Source of the DNA: Teleogryllus oceanicus
Lineage: Eukaryota > Arthropoda > Insecta > Orthoptera > Gryllidae
Direction: 5' to 3'
Assembly: GCA_964035755.1 (NCBI GenBank)
Contig: CAXIVR010000182.1
Coordinates: 155,382-219,381 of the forward strand
DNA length: 64,000 nucleotides
Positions 58,001 to 64,000 of this stretch are shown here, piece after piece; position 1 is the stretch's first letter, and each line of letters opens with the position of its first letter. Made by a program: the position numbers and the translations under genes. The notes below the pieces were generated by a model that was not told the DNA's origin, ran no database searches, and was given only the letters and a program-made list of their open reading frames with translations.

Positions 58001-61000
58001 TACATGTCAACGAAATTGAAATCTTTAAAAGCCCATCTCGTAAACGATAAGCCCTACGAGGCTGAAATTTCGCAGTGATTAGACGGGAATCATTTCTTTT
58101 CAAGTTTTGACCTAGGATTTTCTATTTTGCTGAATTTATGATAAAATGATTTTAAATAGAAGAGTTCTCATTCAAAATTTTAATAACAATCGTATTTTTA
58201 GCAACAGATGCAGAAGCTAATTATTTTTACTATGTAAACGAAATTGAAATCTTTAAAGGCTGTATCTCAAAACGATAAGCCCTATGAGGCTGAAATTTCC
58301 ACAGTGATTAGACGAGAATCGCCTCTTTTCAAAGTTTCGACCTAGGATTTTAATTCGCTGCTGAATTTACGAAAAATGCTAAATTGAAAAGTTTCATTCA
58401 AAATTTTAATAATAACTTATTTTTAGTAACGGATGGTACTTCTTTTGATTATTTTTTACTATGTAAACGAAATTGAAATCTTTAAAGGCGTATCTCGTAA
58501 ACGATGTTTACGAGGCTGAACGGCTGGCAATTAGACGGGAATCGCCTCTTTTCTCAAAAGTTTTGACTTAGGATTTTCTTATTTTAAGTTACAAATTTAA
58601 GAAAATGTTTAAATAGAAGAGTTCTATTCAAAAATTTTAATAATAATCGTATTTCAGTAACGATTAGTTTGATTATTTTTTATCATGTAAACGAAATTGA
58701 AATCTTTAAAAGGTTGTATCTCGTAAACGATAAGCCCATGAGGTTTAAATTTACAGTGATTAGACGGTATCGCTCTTTTTCGGTTTGACCTAGGATTTTG
58801 ATTTTTTGCTGAATTTACGAAAAATGCTTTAAATAGAAGAGTTCATTCAAAATTTTAATAACAATCGTATTTTTAGTAACGACGGTAGTTTTTTGATTAT
58901 TTTTACTATGTAAATGAAATTGAAATCTTTAAAGCCTGTATCTCGTAAACGATAAGTCCTAATGAGGCTGAAAATTCCAGTGATTAGACGTGGAATCGCT
59001 CTTTTTTCGAAGTTTGACCTGAGGGAATTTCTGCAGGTATTTTGCTGAATTTACGAAAATGCTTTAAATAGAAGAGTTCTTATTCAAAATTTTAATAACA
59101 ATCGTGAAGTTTTATAACGACGGTGGTTTTGATTATTTTTAGTATGTAAACGAAATTGAAATCTTTAAAACGCTGTATCCGTAAACGATGCTCTTACGGA
59201 GGCTGAATGGCGAGGGGATTAGACGGAATCATTTTTTCAGCAAGTTTGACTTAGGATTTTCATTTTTGCAGAATTTACGAAAATGCTTTAAATTGAAAAG
59301 TTCTTTATTCAAAATTTCACAATAATCGTATTTTAGTAACGACGGGTTTTGATTATTTAATATGTAAACGAAATTGAAATCTTTAAAAGGCTGCATTACG
59401 TAAACGATAAGCCCTACGAGGCTGAAAATTCCACAGTGATTACTGAATCATTTCCTTTTTTCAGTTTTAACTAGGATTTTCATTTTCGTTGAATTTACGA
59501 AAAATGCTTTAAATAGAAGAGTTCTCATTCAAAATTTTAATAACAATCGTGTATTTAGTAATTACGGTAGTTTTGATTATTTTTTACTATACAATTGAAT
59601 GAAATCTTTAAAAGCCTGTATCTCTGTAAACGATAAGCCCACTGGTATGAAATGCACAGTGATTAAAGGAATCGCTTTTTCGAAGTTTGACTTGTGGATT
59701 TTCTCTATTTTTTGGGTTGAATTTACGAAAAATGTTTAAAGCAGAAGAGTTCATCTGTAATTTTAATAACATCATTTTTTAACGACGGTGTTTTGATTAT
59801 TTTTTACTATGTAAACGAAATTGAAATCTTTAAAAGGCTGTATCTGTAAACGATAAGTCTGATGAGGCTGAAATTTCCACAGTGATGGTATTGAGAATCG
59901 CCTCTTTTTCTTGAAGTTTTGACTCAGATTTTAATTTTTTGCTGAATTTACGAAAAATGCTTTAAATTGAAAAGTTCTATTCAAAATTTTAATAACAATC
60001 ATTGAGTAATGACGGTACTTTGATTATTTCATTACAAATGAGAAATTGAAATTAAAACACCAAAATGATAAGCCCTACGAGGCTGAAAATTCACAGAACA
60101 GATGTAACGCCCCTTTTTTCAAAGTTTTGACCTAGGATTTTCATTTTTTGGTTGAATTTACAAAAAAAAGCTAAAGAAGAGTTCTCATTCAAAATTTTAA
60201 TACGCAATCGGTTTAGTAATTACGGTAGTTCATTATTTTTTACTATGTAAACGAAATTGTGCCCTTTAAAATGCTGTATCTGTAACGATAAACCCTACGA
60301 GGCTGAAATTTACAGTGATTAGATTAAATCGTCTCAGTTTTGACTCTAGGATTTTCTCACTACTTAACACAAAAATGCTTTAAATAGAAGAGTTCTCTTT
60401 CAAAATTTTAAAACGTATTTTTAGTAACGAGGTTTTTTGATTTTTTTTTTATGTAAACAAATTAAACTTAAACCCCGTATCCAAAAAAAACCCCAAAGGG
60501 GCTAAATTTCACAGTATTAGACGGAACCTTTTTTCTTTTGACCGGGATTTTTTCATTTTTTTTTTTTTTTTTACAAAAAATTTTTTAAAATGAATTTCTT
60601 TAAAAATTTTTAAAACAATCGTATTTTTTAGTAACACGGTATTTTGATTATTTTTACTATAAAAACGAAATTGAAATTTTCCCCCGTATCTCGAAAACGA
60701 TAAAGAGGTGAAATTTCACAGTGATTAGAAACGCCTTTTTCGAATTTTTGATTGGGAATTTTTTTTTTTGCTAAATTTTAAAAAATGCTTTAAATAGAAG
60801 ATTTCCCATTCAAATTTTTAAAAACGTATTTTTAGAAGAGGGTTTTTGATTTTTTAATGTAAACAAAATTTGAAACTTTAAAAGCTTCAAGATCCCCTAG
60901 AGGCTAAATTTTCCCACAGTGATTAGAGGAATGTTTTTTTCAAGTTTTGACCGATTTTCTATTTTTGCGAATTTACAAAAAAAGCTTTAAAGAAAAGTTC

Positions 61001-61400
61001 TTCAAAATTTAATAAAATCGTATTTTAGTAACGACTATTTTTGATTTTTTTTTACTTTTAAACGAAATTAAATTTTTAAAAGGCTGTATCTCAAACGATA
61101 ACCCCTTCGAGGTAAAAAATTCACAGGATTAGAGGGGAATCGCTTTTTTTCAAGTTTTGACTTAGGATTTTCATTTTGTGAATTTAAAAAATGTTTAAAT
61201 TGAAAAGTTCTCATTAAAAATATTAAAAAATCGTTTTTTTAGTAAGGAAGTGTTTTTGATTTTTTTTTACTTTTAAACGAAATTAAAATCTTTAAAGGCT
61301 GTATTCGTAAACGATAAGCCCTACGAGGCTTAAATTTACAGTGATTAGACGGAACGCTTTTTTGGAAGTTTTGACCTATGTTTTTCCCATTTTTTGTTTG
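52061..61400 (-). repeat. Satellite family B, second array (about 41 monomers)
   Basis: Same monomer as 32414-39124, with the conserved 'cctacgaggctgaaa' segment and the dyad CTCGTA/TACGAG in most well-preserved units. Marked - on the family A convention. Variants such as 'atgtcaacgaaattg' recur near 53905, 55287, 56888 and 58005, spaced by multiples of the monomer. Small deletions and insertions are frequent, and quality collapses from about 60350 to the gap. Confidence 0.9.
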
Positions 61401-61500
61401 NNNNNNNNNNNNNNNNNNNNNNNNNNNNNNNNNNNNNNNNNNNNNNNNNNNNNNNNNNNNNNNNNNNNNNNNNNNNNNNNNNNNNNNNNNNNNNNNNNNN
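61401..61500. other. Assembly gap of exactly 100 N
   Basis: A block of 100 N separates the satellite B array from unrelated sequence. Open frames crossing it are meaningless. Confidence 0.99.
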
Positions 61501-62155
61501 ATCTGCGTCTGCGGTCACACGTTCTGCACATGCGCTGAAGGCTCCGAAAGGCCAGAGCCTTCGTTCTCTCTCGCGTAAGTTCGCAATTGAGCGGGAAGTA
61601 CAAGATGACAAACCTACAAAGCCAGACGTATCATGTTATTGTTCATTTGAAAATTAATAATAAGTACATTATAAAGTGATGAAGGTTTTTTGAATGAAAA
61701 ACATTTTTGTTTTTCGTAAAATATTTGAGTAGGCTCTGCCTTACGGCCTAAAAGGAAGCTACGCCACTGTTGCTTATCCAGATAATGATAGTGCTGCGTC
61801 TATATGGAATAACTCATTAGTACTCACGTATTTGTCGTATAATAAGGCCACGAATTTCACCAGCGTTCCTCCGATGCAAACCACCATAACCAATGAACAG
61901 TTACAACCATGTCAAGTCATAGGAGTAAGAAAATGCTCGTGAGAGAAAGTTTCAATTCTATTTTCCATAAACATTTAAGCGAGATTTAAAACATTTGCAA
62001 TGTTCTAAAAAAGTGCAAAAATTTCTCAAAACCAAAGGGGTTTCGAAAATTTCTATCAAAAAATAAACGAGAGGAAACATAAAGCAATACTTATACAAGG
62101 GGAAAACAGATTGGGGGTGTCGAGCTTTTGACAGGTAAGTAAAGGGAGGAAACGT
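61501..62155. other. Unclassified flank, possible mobile-element end
   Basis: Satellite is absent. A perfect 7-bp hairpin (AAGGCTC and GAGCCTT) lies near 61538-61561. The phrase 'ggctctgccttacggcc' near 61733 followed by 'gctacgccactg' near 61759 has the look of the terminal sequence of a DNA or retro element, but no family can be named. No coding domain is visible. Confidence 0.3.
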
Positions 62156-62575
62156 TAAAAAGGGGGATGAGCGGGATAGTCCGGCGCGCGGGGGGTCACG
62201 GGCCTCGCCCCCGCAAAAAGGCCGACGACGGGGGGGGCGGACGGCCCCGGCGCCGGTCCCCCCTGAGGGGGATGCTCCGTGGGATGCTGGCAAGGGCTGA
62301 TAACCCCTCCCCACGGTTTGCGGCCGGTGGGGCGAGCGGGGCGTCGACAATACCCGGCGAGAGGGAAAGAAGAAGAACTGCAGGTGGCAGGCGGTTGCTG
62401 GCCCGGCCGCACGGATTTTGGGTTTTTCGGAGGGGCGGGGCGAGCCGAACGGGGGGCCAAAGAGGCGCCCAAAGGGGGCGCAGGTCCCCCTCCCCCCTGG
62501 TACAGAGCGGGGCCCCATGCGCACCCCCCGCACCCTTCACTCAGGACCAATTGACCGGGAGGTTGACGGGTTGAG
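62156..62575. other. GC-rich island
   Basis: About 400 bases are strongly GC-rich with many G and C homopolymers, in sharp contrast to all neighbours. Open frames exist in nearly every frame on both strands, as expected when stop codons are rare in GC-rich DNA, and none shows a recognisable domain. It could be a promoter-like CpG region, part of an LTR, or contamination or consensus error. Confidence 0.55.
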
Positions 62576-64000
62576 GATTGAGTTTTGGAAGGGAGGCGTC
62601 AATGCTGATCAAGTTAGAAAATGGTAAATTTTTTCCTAGGAGCGGATCTTCCTGGCGGATGGTGAACCCGAAGCCGACCAGTCTTGATACGAGGTTTCCC
62701 CAACCAGGTATCCCCCACCAGCGAAATACTGCCCTGCTGTGACAAGATCTTAGCCCCTCATTGATCTTCGGAGTTTTGAGAAAACTTCATTTACAGCACC
62801 TTTACCCATGCAGTAAGAAATGTCTACAAATTGATGGAAATGGGGATTAATGGCCTAGAGTTTTTAAAAATACATCGGGAATTTTGGAAAAAAAAAAATA
62901 ACTGTGTTATGAAAATTGAAAATGCAATTAGAAATCCGTTGGATTTCAAAGAAAATTTAAAAACCCTTTTTTAGAAAGTGTCTTTTTAAGTTAAAAATAG
63001 TAGATGACGAAAATTTTTTCAAAAACGAGAACTTGCGGAATGTTTAATAAGTTGAGGGGCAAACGATATTTTGAAATATAAATATAATAAAATTTTTAAT
63101 AAAAAAAAATTTTTTGTTTTATTTTGAAATTTTTTTGTTTTGGAAAATTTAATTTATATTTTTAAAGTTTAATATTACAAAACTTATGAATTTTTAAAAA
63201 ACATTTATTTTGGGAAGAAAAATTTTTCCCGATTTACTTTAAATTTTTAAAATTTTTTTAAAAATCAAAATTCAAATATTTAAAAAAATACACCCCCAAT
63301 TTTTGCATTCTCTACCTTCGGACATAGGTGAATAAAAAGAATTGAAGATGTTGAGAAATTTTGAATTTATCCCCATGGAATAAATTTCCCCAAAATTTAA
63401 AAATACCCTTTTCAAACTCGATCAAACTGATGATAAAAGAAAAATTTTAAAAGAAAATTGTTAAAACCGGGGGTTAATGTTGAACGGATCACGAAGATGG
63501 ACTTTTTGTCTTAAAAAATTTTCCATGGGACCCCAAACGGGATTTGACCAACAAGGGTTAATAAATATTTATCTTTCTATACAAATTTAAAAGGAAGTGT
63601 TTTGTTTTACAGCGCGGTAACTCTGAATTACTAAACCCAATCCCTTGAAACTTTTGTGCGCACCCTTTTGGGCCGGGAGTACATTATGTTTTAAAAACCA
63701 AAACAGTAAATATTTTTAAAATAATTATTTTTCTGACTTCCCTTTTACACAGTTTTGGGAAATGCCAGTAGTTTAGCGCCACCAGGGGATGAGTCAGATC
63801 TACTACTGAGGGGGGGGGCCCTTTGTTGGGAGTGGACGATTTTTTGTTGAACGTTGGTAGGAACCACTCACCCCTTCGACGTCGTTGTTTTTTGAATGAT
63901 GGAAGGAAAAAAAAAACACTTCAGAATGATGTTTAAAACCCTTTGAGTTTCCAATTTTACCATAAATACACCAAGTTAATTCTAATTGAGAATACAGGAA
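62576..64000. other. AT-rich, low-quality right flank
   Basis: No satellite and no gene are seen. Homopolymer runs such as nine G near 63811 and long A or T runs suggest a poorly corrected consensus. A short phrase near 62776 ('aaaacttcatttacag') weakly recalls 4395 ('aaaaacttcatttaaag'), hinting at a shared dispersed repeat. Confidence 0.4.

Noticed and set aside
62155..62627. Overlapping long open frames on both strands of the GC-rich island
   Set aside because: Frames are open in almost every phase because stops are rare in GC-rich DNA. No domain or consistent start context is seen.

Overview
This is a eukaryotic, repeat-dominated window and it holds no intact host gene. About 50 kb is satellite DNA in two related AT-rich families of roughly 230-237 bp. 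The rest is retrotransposon debris, an unclassified AT-rich left flank, and a poor-quality right flank. The retrotransposon has a SCAN-like Gag of a kind known from ticks, spiders and other invertebrates, so an arthropod (perhaps a chelicerate) is the best guess. The sequence alone does not fix the taxon. Two runs of exactly 100 N (31717-31816 and 61401-61500) mark scaffold gaps, and much of the satellite carries small-indel noise typical of a draft long-read consensus.

Layout: 1-4889 is an AT-rich flank with microsatellites, a diverged repeat pair, a hairpin cluster and no recognisable gene. 4890-14259 is satellite family A (about 237 bp), in + orientation to 6386, - to about 9745, then + again, with several subfamilies in blocks. 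14260-18254 is a degenerate LTR retrotransposon on the - strand: 5' LTR, leader, SCAN-like gag with zinc knuckle, protease, and an RT truncated just after its thumb. 18255-21768 is more family A that folds back on itself near 19833. 21769-25580 is the same retrotransposon again, inverted. 25581-26303 is family A. 26309-28830 is a 2.5 kb solo LTR with a 5 bp target duplication. 28836-31716 is family A (-), followed by a gap, then a short family A (+) block to 32413. 32414-39124 is family B. 39125-51650 is family A (+), organised as a higher-order repeat of about 6.47 kb (about 28 monomers) present almost twice. 51651-61400 begins with a blended A/B stretch and continues as family B. After the second gap, 61501-64000 is unrelated sequence with a GC-rich island.

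Three observations stand out. (1) 13.8-26.05 kb is a large inverted repeat. Its two retrotransposon copies share both satellite junctions and all three premature stops, so it is one insertion seen twice: either a genuine palindromic duplication or a fold-back read or assembly artefact. The deletion-biased noise of the right arm favours the artefact. (2) Families A and B look homologous along their length, but a segment of about 45 bp is far better conserved than the rest. In B it contains a 6 bp dyad (CTCGTA, 12 bases, TACGAG), a candidate protein-binding or structural site. (3) The long-range structure of A (a 28-mer built of 7, 6, 8 and 7 monomers) and the B block sitting in A at a fixed monomer position suggest centromeric or pericentromeric heterochromatin. 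I found no evidence of a novel protein-coding system.
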